Shown here piece after piece: positions 1 to 6,709 of a stretch of 8,591 bases of DNA. The translations under genes were made by a program, and so were the position numbers. The notes under the pieces were generated by a model, which saw nothing but the letters and a program-made list of their open reading frames with translations, made no database searches and was not told where the DNA came from. The first letter of the stretch is position 1. Every line of letters begins with the position of its first letter. The DNA is from CADAWZ01 sp045114665 (GTDB taxonomy: Bacteria; Vulcanimicrobiota; CADAWZ01), in assembly GCA_045114665.1 (NCBI GenBank), contig JBGUKW010000228.1, positions 1 through 8,591 on the forward strand, read 5' to 3'.

Positions 1-506
1 AAAGAAGGAGTTTTCGCAAATTCAAACCAGATATGGTCAAAAAAGAGGAAATAGATCAAGTAATAGAAGCTGGACTTTATGCTCCAAGCGGAAGAAATCA
101 ACAACAAGTCATAATATTAGCAGTTACAAATAAAGAACTAAGAGATAAACTTTCTGCAATCAATCGTAAAATTGGCGGTTGGAAAGATGAAAACTTTGAT
201 CCATTTTATGGTGCACCTGTAGTTTTAATAGTTCTCGCACATAAAGATTATGTAACATATCTCTATGACGGAAGCCTTGTAATGGGAAATATGATGTTAG
301 CTGCTCACTCACTCGGTCTCGGAAGCTGTTGGATTCACAGAGCAAAAGAAGAATTTGAAATGGACGAATACAAAAAAATATTGACAGACCTCGGATTAGA
401 TGAAAAAAAATATGAAGGTATAGGACATTGTATTCTTGGATATGTTGAAGGTGAAAGACCAAAGACTCTTCCAAGAAAAGAAAATCGTGTATTTTGGATT
501 GAATAA
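1..506 (+). CDS. Nitroreductase family protein, 5' end missing
   Basis: FMN-dependent nitroreductase-fold oxidoreductase that would reduce an unknown substrate with NAD(P)H in the cytoplasm. The open frame runs in from the window edge: codons from position 3 read RRSFRKFKPD directly before the Met at 33. RRS-x-RKF is the N-terminal FMN-phosphate-binding signature of the family, so the gene begins upstream and the ATG at 33 is internal. Other family marks are APSGRNQQQ just after it (second FMN contact), a central GAPVVLIVL strand, GNMMLAAHSLGLGSCWIHRA (flavin-binding helix and strand) and a C-terminal GYVEGERPKTLPRK segment. The visible part is about 167 residues, close to the roughly 170 of the small clostridial-type subgroup, so only a few residues should be missing. 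It converges on atpC and shares a terminator with it; nothing links it to ATP synthesis. Family is secure, substrate unknown. Confidence 0.9.
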   Translation, partial: RRSFRKFKPDMVKKEEIDQVIEAGLYAPSGRNQQQVIILAVTNKELRDKLSAINRKIGGWKDENFDPFYGAPVVLIVLAHKDYVTYLYDGSLVMGNMMLAAHSLGLGSCWIHRAKEEFEMDEYKKILTDLGLDEKKYEGIGHCILGYVEGERPKTLPRKENRVFWIE

Positions 507-516
507 TATTAGACAT

Positions 517-558
517 AAAAAGGGTTTGGTGAGTAAAATTATTCCCCAAGCCCTTTTT
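517..558 (+). terminator. Hairpin terminator between nitroreductase and atpC
   Basis: AAAAAGGGTTTGG (517-529) pairs with CCAAGCCCTTTTT (546-558) across a 16-nt loop, giving 13 pairs with one T/G position (525/550), and it is followed by another T. On the plus strand that position is a tolerated G-U wobble; on the minus strand it becomes a C/A mismatch. The structure therefore fits best as the nitroreductase terminator and somewhat less well as the end of the atp operon, whose last stop codon is 16 nt away. It probably works in both directions. Confidence 0.75.
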
Positions 559-574
559 TAACTCTCTTATTTTT

Positions 575-997
575 TCACTCTTCTTTGTCTTTATGCAGAT
601 ATTTTTGAACTATTTTTAAGCAGGTTTCTGCTCGTTTAAATTCCAAATATTTTTCATCTGTCTCTGAATACGCAGGATTTTTATGCAAATCCTCTGAAGC
701 CTTTTTGTACATTTCTTCTGCTGATTCCTCATCTATTTCATCTGGAGGGAATGCAAAACCAACCGCCACAGTTACCTTATCCCCTGAAATAGAAACAAAT
801 CCTTCTGCCATAGCCCAAATATGTTCTTCTTTATCAAGCCTTAAAATACAAACTCCAGGGCGTATCATTGATATTAATTCTGTATGTCCTGCCATAATAC
901 CAATATCCCCTTCCCAACCAGGAAGTTGAAGATATTCGGCTTCACCAGAATAAACTTTTTCATCTTTTGCAACAATATCAACAGTAAAACGCTTCAT
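575..997 (-). CDS. atpC: ATP synthase F1 epsilon subunit
   Basis: Epsilon subunit of the F1 central stalk. It couples gamma to the c ring and can inhibit ATP hydrolysis. The 140 residues are normal for the family. The N-terminal beta-sandwich carries the family signature LPGWEGDIGIMAGHTELIS (residues about 25-43), followed by the glycine-rich AEGFVSISGDKVTV strand pair. The C-terminal part (about 88-137, EIDEESAEEMYKKA through RAETCLKIVQKYL) fits the two-helix regulatory domain. It is the last gene of the operon, 21 nt after the atpD stop. The chosen ATG (995-997) is preceded by AGGAAAGG about 11 nt upstream. Another ATG at 1002-1004 lies closer to that site but is in a different frame and does not give the epsilon sequence. 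Confidence 0.96.
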   Translation of the reverse strand: MKRFTVDIVAKDEKVYSGEAEYLQLPGWEGDIGIMAGHTELISMIRPGVCILRLDKEEHIWAMAEGFVSISGDKVTVAVGFAFPPDEIDEESAEEMYKKASEDLHKNPAYSETDEKYLEFKRAETCLKIVQKYLHKDKEE

Positions 998-1018
998 AAT
1001 TCATGAAACCTTTCCTAA

Positions 1019-2443
1019 CTAAATAGCACCCATCTTTTTTGCGTTTTCAATGACATCTTCAATAGTTCCTGTCATATAAAAAGCCTGTTCTGGTAGATGA
1101 TCGAGTTTTCCTGAAATCATATCTTTAAAGCCCTTAATCGTGTCTTGCAACTTTACATATTTTCCAGGAATAGAAGTAAATTGTTCTGCAACAAAGAAAG
1201 GTTGTGATAAAAATCTCTGAATTCTTCTTGCCCTTCCAACTATAATTCTATCATCTTCTGAGAGTTCATCAACACCCAAAATTGCGATGATGTCTTGAAG
1301 TTCTTTATATCTCTGCAAAATCTCTTGAACTTTGACAGCTACTGAATAATGTTCATCACCGACAAATCTTGGTTCAAGAATACGAGATGTTGAAGCAAGA
1401 GGATCGACAGCTGGATATATACCTTGGTCAACGATAGACCTACTCAAAACTGTTCTTGCGTCAAGATGTGAGAATGTAGTTGCAACAGCAGGGTCAGTAA
1501 TATCATCTGCAGGGACATAAATTGCTTGTACAGCTGTAATTGAACCCTTTTTAGTAGATGTGATTCTCTCTTCAAGCTGTCCAACTTCTGTTGCCAATGT
1601 TGGCTGATAACCTACAGCAGATGTCATTCTTCCCAAAAGTGCAGAGACTTCAGAACCAGCCAAAACAAACCTAAATATGTTATCTATGAAAAGAAGTACA
1701 TCTTTTCCGCCTTGGTCTCTAAATGCTTCTGCAAGTGTAACTCCAACAAGTCCGATTCTAAATCTTACACCTGGTGGTTCGTCCATTTGACCAAAAACAA
1801 GAGCTGTTTTGTCAATAACACCTGAATTTTTCATTTCAAGCCAAAGGTCATTACCCTCTCTTGTTCTCTCACCTACTCCTGCGAATACAGAATAACCGCT
1901 ATGTTCTGAAGCGATATTTCTAATCATTTCCTGAATCAAAACAGTTTTACCTACTCCTGCACCGCCAAAAAGTCCGACTTTACCACCTTTTGCATAAGGT
2001 TCAAGAAGATCGATAACTTTAAGACCTGTCTCAAAAATTTCACTTACAGGAATTTGCTCTTCAAGTGGAGGAGCTGATCTGTGAATAGAGTAACGCTCTT
2101 TTGTATTTATTGGACCTTTGCCGTCTGCTGTCTCACCTGTAACAGTGAAAAGACGACCGAGAGTTTCCTCACCGACAGGAACTGAAAGAGGAGCACCAGT
2201 TGCTTTTACTTCCATTCCCTTGTAAAGACCATTTGTATTACCCATAGCAAGACATCTTACCTGTCTATTTCCCAAATCATTCTCTACTTCAAGATATAAT
2301 TTTATCTTTTTTCCAGAGTCATCTGGACTATCCATATCTATTGTAACGGCATCATATAGTTTTGGAAGTTCTCCCTCTAAAAATTCTACATCGACTACCG
2401 AACCTATAACTTGAATAACCCGACCGTAATTTTCTATTGACAT
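1019..2443 (-). CDS. atpD: ATP synthase F1 beta subunit (catalytic)
   Basis: Catalytic subunit of F1, which makes ATP from ADP and phosphate. It is 474 residues from the ATG at 2443. An in-frame TTG at 2455 lies inside the Shine-Dalgarno GGAGG (2449-2453), so it cannot be the start; the ATG sits 5 nt after GGAGG. Motifs: Walker A GGAGVGKT (160-167, Lys166), GERTREGND with catalytic Glu192, Walker B LLFID (Asp254), GQMDEPPG, adenine-pocket Tyr343 in GIYPAVDPL, and the lever motif DELSEDD (392-398, family DELSEED). Two places differ from the usual consensus: FRFVLAGSEVS where most bacteria have FRFTQAGSEVS, and GRMTSAVG where GRMPSAVG is common. The catalytic residues are intact. The start is 27 nt after the atpG stop. 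Confidence 0.98.
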   Translation of the reverse strand: MSIENYGRVIQVIGSVVDVEFLEGELPKLYDAVTIDMDSPDDSGKKIKLYLEVENDLGNRQVRCLAMGNTNGLYKGMEVKATGAPLSVPVGEETLGRLFTVTGETADGKGPINTKERYSIHRSAPPLEEQIPVSEIFETGLKVIDLLEPYAKGGKVGLFGGAGVGKTVLIQEMIRNIASEHSGYSVFAGVGERTREGNDLWLEMKNSGVIDKTALVFGQMDEPPGVRFRIGLVGVTLAEAFRDQGGKDVLLFIDNIFRFVLAGSEVSALLGRMTSAVGYQPTLATEVGQLEERITSTKKGSITAVQAIYVPADDITDPAVATTFSHLDARTVLSRSIVDQGIYPAVDPLASTSRILEPRFVGDEHYSVAVKVQEILQRYKELQDIIAILGVDELSEDDRIIVGRARRIQRFLSQPFFVAEQFTSIPGKYVKLQDTIKGFKDMISGKLDHLPEQAFYMTGTIEDVIENAKKMGAI

Positions 2444-2448
2444 AAAAT

Positions 2449-2453
2449 CCTCC
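2449..2453 (-). promoter_or_regulatory. Shine-Dalgarno site of atpD (decides the start)
   Basis: GGAGG on the minus strand, 5 nt before ATG 2443. It overlaps the in-frame TTG at 2455, which rules that codon out as initiator. Confidence 0.9.
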
Positions 2454-2470
2454 AAAACGATCGAAATAAA

Positions 2471-3343
2471 TTAAGATTTGCTAAGTTGTGCTGCTGCAGA
2501 TGAAATCTCCAAAATTTCAGTCGTAATAGCATCCTGTCTTGCTCTAAAGAAACTCAAACGAAGTTCATCTGAAAGTTTTTCTGCACTATCTGTTGCATTT
2601 GTCATTGCTACGATTCTTGCCCCATATTCAGAATAACGAGCATCGAGCAATGCAGTCAATAAAAGTTGTTTTAAAGCCATTGGCACAAGCAAATTTACAG
2701 CCATTTCTGTGGAAGGCTCAAAAACACAGTTTCCAGCATTTTTTGAAGAATTTTCTTCTTTAATTTCTGGAATAAATGGTAAATATTGTATGTTTTTTAT
2801 TTTATAAGAGGCTTTGGATTTAGCAGAAGCATATATTATATGTAGTTCATCAAATACATTTTCTGCAAAATCATTGGCAAACATTAAATACATCTCATCA
2901 GCAAAATCACTATCAGGAATCCAATTAGCTTTTCCCCATCTATATGGAATTTTTCTGCGATCGTAATAATTTTTGGCTTTACTTCCCAAAATATATATAA
3001 CGGGATTTTTGCCATTTAATTTTAGTTCATCACTAAAATTAGAGGACATCTTCATTATATTTGTATTATAAGAGCCACAAAGTCCTTTATCACTCGTTAT
3101 AATCAAAATGCCAACATTTTTTACATCACTTCTTTTTTCCAATAGTGGATGAGAAATTTCTTTTGTGTTTTCTGCAATCTTTCCCATTATATAAACAAGC
3201 TGTTCAGCATATGGAACCCCAGCTTTTACCATAGATTCCGCTTTTGATATTTTAGAAGAAGCGATCATCTTCATCGCTTTTGTTATCTGGAAAATGGATT
3301 TAACACTTGCCTGTCTATTTTTAATTTCTTTAAGATTCCCCAT
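2471..3343 (-). CDS. atpG: ATP synthase F1 gamma subunit
   Basis: Rotor shaft of F1; its two long terminal helices turn inside the alpha3beta3 ring. The 290 residues are typical. The N-terminal helix is clear (MGNLKEIKNRQASVK then ITKAMKMIASSKISKA, residues 1-34). The conserved strand ITSDKGLCGSYN falls at 82-93, and the C-terminal helix (about 210-288) includes EYGARIVAMTNATDSAEKL and LSFFRARQDAITTEILEI, both close to consensus. The middle Rossmann-like part (100-200) is more divergent, as is normal for gamma. The Met at 3343 starts exactly where the family usually starts, though the upstream purine-rich stretch GGAAGAAGAG gives only a weak ribosome site. A 98-bp non-coding gap separates it from atpA, the longest spacer inside the operon; I see no gene or convincing hairpin there. 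Confidence 0.97.
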   Translation of the reverse strand: MGNLKEIKNRQASVKSIFQITKAMKMIASSKISKAESMVKAGVPYAEQLVYIMGKIAENTKEISHPLLEKRSDVKNVGILIITSDKGLCGSYNTNIMKMSSNFSDELKLNGKNPVIYILGSKAKNYYDRRKIPYRWGKANWIPDSDFADEMYLMFANDFAENVFDELHIIYASAKSKASYKIKNIQYLPFIPEIKEENSSKNAGNCVFEPSTEMAVNLLVPMALKQLLLTALLDARYSEYGARIVAMTNATDSAEKLSDELRLSFFRARQDAITTEILEISSAAAQLSKS

Positions 3344-3441
3344 TTTTTCTTGGCTCTTCTTCCTTATTTGTGGATATTGCTAATTTTTATTCTATAATTT
3401 CCTAAACTATTTCCGTTTTTTTTCCTCTTTAATATGTTTTT

Positions 3442-4968
3442 CTACTCTTCTTCATCCTCAGTCTTTGTAAACATATCCATAAATTGTTCTACAGCTTTTG
3501 TCAATTTTTCCTTAATATCATCTGTCAATTTACGCTCATCCTCAATTTCTTGAGCAAGTTTAGCATAATTACTCCTCATAAAAGTAATAAATTTTGGTTC
3601 AAATTGAGGAATTAACTCAGTTTTGACATTATCAAGAAAACCATTGACAACAGCAAAAAATACAAATACCTGTTCAGGTGTTGACATTGGAGAAAACTGT
3701 TTCTGTTTCAAAACCTCAGTCAATATAGAACCTCTTTTTAACTGAGCCTTACTTGCAGAATCAAGTTCATCAGAGCTAAACTTAGCAAAAGAAGACAACT
3801 CTCTATATTGTGAAAGTTGCATTCTCATAGCTCCTGTAACTTGCTTTAAAGCCTTTACCTGTGCAGAACCACCAACTCTTGAAACAGACAAACCAACATC
3901 AATAGCAGGTCTTATATTTCTGTAGAAAACATCTGTATCAAGGTAAATTTGACCATCTGTGATTGAAATAACATTTGTTGGAATATATGCTGAAACATCA
4001 CCAAGTTGGGTTTCAATTATTGGCAAAGCTGTCATTGACCCACCACCGAGTTCATCTGAAAGTTTTGCTGCACGTTCAAGAAGTCTTGAATGGAGATAAA
4101 ATACATCCCCTGGATATGCTTCTCTTCCTGTAGGACGACGGAGAAGAAGCGAAATTTCTCTATATGCAACAGCATGTTTAGATAAATCGTCATAAATAAT
4201 CAAAACATGCCCACCATTGTACATAAATTCCTCACCAATGGCACAACCAGCATAAGGTGCTATATACAACAATGCAGGTGGCTGATTTGCTGCAGCACTT
4301 ACAACTATTGTATATTTTAAAGCATCGTGTTTTTCTAAAACTTCTATTGTTGAAGCGATAGAATTTGCTTTTTGACCTATTGCAACATAGATACAAATAA
4401 CATTTTTCCCCTTTTGGTTGATGATTGTATCTATTCCAATAGCCGTTTTTCCAGTCTGTCTATCTCCAACAATTAATTCTCTTTGACCTCTGCCTATAGG
4501 AACTAATGCGTCAATAGCTTTAAGTCCTGTTTCCAACGGTTCAGAAACTGGCTTTCTATCAAGGACTTTCGGAGCTTGATATTCTATAGGTCTTGTTTTT
4601 TTAGTTCGAATAGGACCTTTTCCGTCAATTGGATTTCCAAGAGGATCAATTACTCTTCCCAAAAGCTCTTTACCAACTGGAATTTCAACAACTCTCTCAG
4701 TACGAGTAACTTTATCGCCTTCTTTTACTTGATCATCTGGTCCAAGCAAAACACAGCCGATAGTCTCAAGTTCCAAATTCATGACCATACCGAGAACGCC
4801 ACTTTCAAATTGAAGCAATTCTCCAGATTTAGCCCCTGGAAGTCCATATACTGTTGCGATACTGTCGCCAACTTTAATAACAGAACCAACATCAACCTGT
4901 TCGAGGCGACCTTGATATTTTTCTATTTCTTTTTTTAGCAAATTGCTAATTTCTTCGGGTCTTAACAT
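3442..4968 (-). CDS. atpA: ATP synthase F1 alpha subunit
   Basis: Non-catalytic nucleotide-binding subunit that alternates with beta in the F1 hexamer. It is 508 residues, full length. It shows the N-terminal delta-binding helix (1-20), a beta-barrel with VGDSIATVYGLPGA, Walker A GDRQTGKT (168-175, Lys174), the Walker B-like strand LIIYDD (256-261), and RRPTGREAYPGDVFYLHSR. SVSRVGGSAQ (361-370) supplies the arginine finger Arg364 to the neighbouring catalytic site. The helical C-terminal domain ends in an acidic EDEEE tail. ATG 4968 has GAGGT about 10 nt upstream and yields the family-standard N-terminus (MLRPEEISNLL). It follows atpH after 43 nt. No unusual replacement was found in the functional motifs. 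Confidence 0.98.
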   Translation of the reverse strand: MLRPEEISNLLKKEIEKYQGRLEQVDVGSVIKVGDSIATVYGLPGAKSGELLQFESGVLGMVMNLELETIGCVLLGPDDQVKEGDKVTRTERVVEIPVGKELLGRVIDPLGNPIDGKGPIRTKKTRPIEYQAPKVLDRKPVSEPLETGLKAIDALVPIGRGQRELIVGDRQTGKTAIGIDTIINQKGKNVICIYVAIGQKANSIASTIEVLEKHDALKYTIVVSAAANQPPALLYIAPYAGCAIGEEFMYNGGHVLIIYDDLSKHAVAYREISLLLRRPTGREAYPGDVFYLHSRLLERAAKLSDELGGGSMTALPIIETQLGDVSAYIPTNVISITDGQIYLDTDVFYRNIRPAIDVGLSVSRVGGSAQVKALKQVTGAMRMQLSQYRELSSFAKFSSDELDSASKAQLKRGSILTEVLKQKQFSPMSTPEQVFVFFAVVNGFLDNVKTELIPQFEPKFITFMRSNYAKLAQEIEDERKLTDDIKEKLTKAVEQFMDMFTKTEDEEE

Positions 4969-5011
4969 TTAAAATAATACCTCGTCATTAATTGTCCTAA
5001 AACTACTGTTT

Positions 5012-5770
5012 TTACTTTTTATGTTTTTTCTTCTTGCCCTTTTTTACTGGCTCATTCTGTACAATTTCTTCTTTTGGGTTAGAATTTTCTTCTTCAATTA
5101 AAATTTCTTCTTTAGGCAAAACTTCATCTTCAGGCAAAAATTCTATTTCTTCCTCTGACTCAGATAAATTCTCTTTTTTAGGCAAAAATTCATCTTCCAA
5201 TAATTTTTCAGAATCAGAAAAATCACCAAAATCAGCTTTTACAAAAGAATCTGCCAAATCTCTCAAAGATTTTCTAAGACTGCCGTCTATTATCTTGCCC
5301 TCTATTTTTACAATAACTCCACCTATCAAAGAAGGATCGACCTTAAAACTTGCCTCAATGGTACGACCTTCTCTTTTTGAAATAGCAGATATGAGTCTTG
5401 ATTCCTCTTGCATAGATAATTCTTTAGCTGATGTTATCTCTGCAAGGAGTCTATTTCTACTTTTCCTTATACATTCTGCATATTTTTCATATATCAATTT
5501 CAAATATGCTCCTCTATCGTGATCAATGATTAAATAAATAAAATTTAATACCTGTTGATCAACTTGAGAAGAAAAAACTTTTGTAAAAATATCCCTTTTC
5601 TCTGATTTTAAAGCAAAAGGATACTTCATTATTTTATCCAAAAAAGGAACTCTTGAAACAGTAGTAACAATATTAGAAAGTTGCTCTTTCCAAATATCCA
5701 CTTTTTCATGCTCACCAGCAACACTAAAAAAAGCTTCAGCATAACGTTCGGCAACGGAATCATCTAACAT
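5012..5770 (-). CDS. atpH: ATP synthase F1 delta subunit with acidic repeat tail
   Basis: Delta joins the peripheral stalk (b) to the top of F1. I start it at ATG 5770, 7 nt after AAGGTGGAG, giving 252 residues and an 11-nt overlap with atpF. An in-frame TTG at 5803 would add 11 residues but lies upstream of that site. Residues 1-178 are a normal delta: VAERYAEAFF at the N-terminus, the six-helix domain, then DPSLIGGVIVKIEGKIIDGSLRKSLRDL. Typical delta subunits end here, at about 175-180. Residues 181-252 are extra. This tail is rich in Glu, with hexad-like units EFLPKK, EFLPED, EVLPKE and EILIEE, and it closes with the lysine cluster KKGKKKKHKK. It is probably disordered and should lie near the F1 crown in the cytoplasm. 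The core is certain; the role of the tail is unknown. Confidence 0.95.
   Translation of the reverse strand: MLDDSVAERYAEAFFSVAGEHEKVDIWKEQLSNIVTTVSRVPFLDKIMKYPFALKSEKRDIFTKVFSSQVDQQVLNFIYLIIDHDRGAYLKLIYEKYAECIRKSRNRLLAEITSAKELSMQEESRLISAISKREGRTIEASFKVDPSLIGGVIVKIEGKIIDGSLRKSLRDLADSFVKADFGDFSDSEKLLEDEFLPKKENLSESEEEIEFLPEDEVLPKEEILIEEENSNPKEEIVQNEPVKKGKKKKHKK
5111..5197 (-). repeat. Repeat units coding for the AtpH tail
   Basis: Within the atpH 3' end, 5177-5197 and 5111-5131 match at 20 of 21 bases (encoding EDEFLPK and EDEVLPK, 66 nt apart). A third partial copy sharing AGGCAAAAATTC (plus-strand spelling) lies at 5132-5143, 18 nt from the 5114 copy. The 18-nt step equals six codons, so the hexapeptide pattern in the protein is also a DNA repeat. 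Both spacings are multiples of three, which keeps the reading frame open. Confidence 0.7.
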
Positions 5771-6251
5771 TTCCAGACTCCACCTTTGATGCAAATTTTT
5801 CAATTAGATCTGAATGAACAGGTGCTTCAAGTGATGTTTCCAAAATCTTAGAAGCCATTGAAACAGCAAGAGAACCAATCTCTTTGTTTATATCCTGATA
5901 TGTTCTCTTTTTCATATCTTCTGCTTCAATAAATATTCTTTTTCTAAGTCTATCTGCATGTGCATTTGCTTCTGCTATTATCTCTTTTTTAGTATTTTCT
6001 GCAGAAGTTACAGCATTTGCAATTATCTCAGCTGAAGTGATATTAGTCTCTTTTAATTTAGCTTCATAATCTTTTTTAATTTGTATTGCTGATTCTTTAG
6101 CTTCTTTTGCTTCTTCGAAATCATTTTCGATTTTTTTTCTTCTTTCATCAATAACTCTTTGTAAAGGTTTAAGCAAAAAAACGATAAGAACAAGAGCAAA
6201 AAGGACAAAATTAATAATCTGAATTACAAAGGTTGGAATACTAATTTCCAT
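5760..6251 (-). CDS. atpF: ATP synthase F0 b subunit
   Basis: Peripheral-stalk subunit, anchored by one N-terminal membrane helix and reaching to delta through a long coiled coil. It has 163 residues, normal length. The helix spans about residues 8-28 (VIQIINFVLFALVLIVFLL) and is followed by KPLQRVIDERRKKIENDF, the typical membrane-exit sequence. A long charged, alanine-rich helix (about 35-130) with no Pro or Gly follows, then a delta-binding end. It begins 57 nt after atpE, behind an AAAGG site about 12 nt from the ATG. Its last 11 nt overlap atpH. There is only one b gene here, so the stalk is probably a b homodimer. Confidence 0.96.
   Translation of the reverse strand: MEISIPTFVIQIINFVLFALVLIVFLLKPLQRVIDERRKKIENDFEEAKEAKESAIQIKKDYEAKLKETNITSAEIIANAVTSAENTKKEIIAEANAHADRLRKRIFIEAEDMKKRTYQDINKEIGSLAVSMASKILETSLEAPVHSDLIEKFASKVESGNVR
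5778..5786 (-). promoter_or_regulatory. Shine-Dalgarno site of atpH (decides the start)
   Basis: AAGGTGGAG on the minus strand, 7 nt before ATG 5770 and inside the atpF coding region. It lies downstream of the alternative TTG at 5803, so the ATG is the start and translation is likely coupled to the end of atpF. Confidence 0.8.
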
Positions 6252-6281
6252 AACAGATTATGACCTTTCATTTTATTACTT

Positions 6282-6301
6282 ATTCGAAAATATTTTCGAA
6301 T
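6282..6301 (-). repeat. 20-bp perfect palindrome in the atpE-atpF spacer
   Basis: ATTCGAAAATATTTTCGAAT is its own reverse complement. In the mRNA it can fold as an 8-bp stem with a 4-nt loop, 7 nt after the atpE stop codon and about 30 nt before atpF. There is no T-run typical of a strong terminator. Its place directly behind the c-subunit gene fits an mRNA-processing or stabilising hairpin, but that is inference. Confidence 0.75.
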
Positions 6302-6308
6302 TTTAACC

Positions 6309-6641
6309 TTATTTTAAGAAAGGATTTACAAATATCAAGAGAAGTGAAACAACAAGTGCATAAATGACAACTGTTTCAAGGAATGCAAGACCTAAAATCA
6401 TAAGTAACTGGACTTTAGAAGTACTTTCAGGATTTCTGCCTGCTGCTTCAACTGACTTTGAAACAGCCATACCTTGACCAATTCCAACACCAAGAGCACC
6501 AAGACCTAAAGCAATACAAGATGCAACTATTGCTAAGCTCGCAGCATTTGCATTAGTTGCATCTGCTGCAAATGCACAAGCAGTAAAAACAATCATAATA
6601 GCAATAGTATTTATTACTGTTGAAGAAATCTTTTTAAACAT
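6309..6641 (-). CDS. atpE: ATP synthase F0 c subunit (ring), with signal-like N-terminus
   Basis: Monomer of the rotating c ring that carries the coupling ion. At 110 residues it is longer than the usual 70-90. Residues 1-25 form a signal-peptide-like segment (MFKK, hydrophobic core, AFA before AD), which would leave about 85 residues. TM1 carries GLGALGVGIGQG, the polar loop is RNP (69-71), and TM2 carries LAFLETVVIYALVV with ion-binding Glu89. Gln56, Glu89, Thr90 and Tyr94 align with Gln32, Glu65, Ser66 and Tyr70 of the Na+-binding c rings of Propionigenium and Ilyobacter. Cyanobacterial H+ rings have the Gln but Ala after the Glu. The position after Thr90 is Val rather than Thr, so ion choice stays open. 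Strong GGGAGGT site 10 nt upstream, fitting high translation. Confidence 0.97.
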   Translation of the reverse strand: MFKKISSTVINTIAIMIVFTACAFAADATNANAASLAIVASCIALGLGALGVGIGQGMAVSKSVEAAGRNPESTSKVQLLMILGLAFLETVVIYALVVSLLLIFVNPFLK

Positions 6642-6651
6642 TTAAACAAAA

Positions 6652-6658
6652 ACCTCCC
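6652..6658 (-). promoter_or_regulatory. Strong Shine-Dalgarno site of atpE
   Basis: GGGAGGT on the minus strand, 10 nt before ATG 6641. It is one of the strongest matches in the operon, consistent with the higher copy number needed for c. Confidence 0.75.
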
Positions 6659-6678
6659 AAAATATAAATCGATAAATC

Positions 6679-6701
6679 TCTTCTAAATTTTATTCAGAAG
6701 A
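6679..6701 (-). repeat. Short inverted repeat in the atpB-atpE spacer
   Basis: TCTTCT (6679-6684) and AGAAGA (6696-6701) form a 6-bp stem with an 11-nt AT-rich loop between the atpB stop and the atpE ribosome site. The stem is weak and could be chance in such sequence. It is noted because hairpins also occur at the two neighbouring junctions. Confidence 0.4.
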
Positions 6702-6709
6702 ACCAAAAC

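Noticed and set aside
160..549. 129-codon minus-strand frame opposite the nitroreductase
   Set aside because: Antisense shadow of a clear family member; it also runs into the terminator.
3344..3441. 98-bp atpA-atpG spacer checked for a hidden gene, hairpin or promoter
   Set aside because: Only A/T-rich sequence with no well-spaced promoter, stem or open frame that could be supported.
4576..4938. 120-codon plus-strand frame inside atpA
   Set aside because: It lies fully within the conserved alpha-subunit coding region, with no recognisable domain or ribosome site.
5034..5522. 162-codon open frame on the plus strand opposite atpH
   Set aside because: It is the antisense of the acidic repeat tail; Ser/Lys/Phe-rich low-complexity translation without a ribosome site. 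atpH on the minus strand explains the region.
5768..5803. TTG at 5803 as the atpH start
   Set aside because: The Shine-Dalgarno site AAGGTGGAG is downstream of it and correctly placed for ATG 5770; the extra 11 residues do not match the delta family N-terminus.
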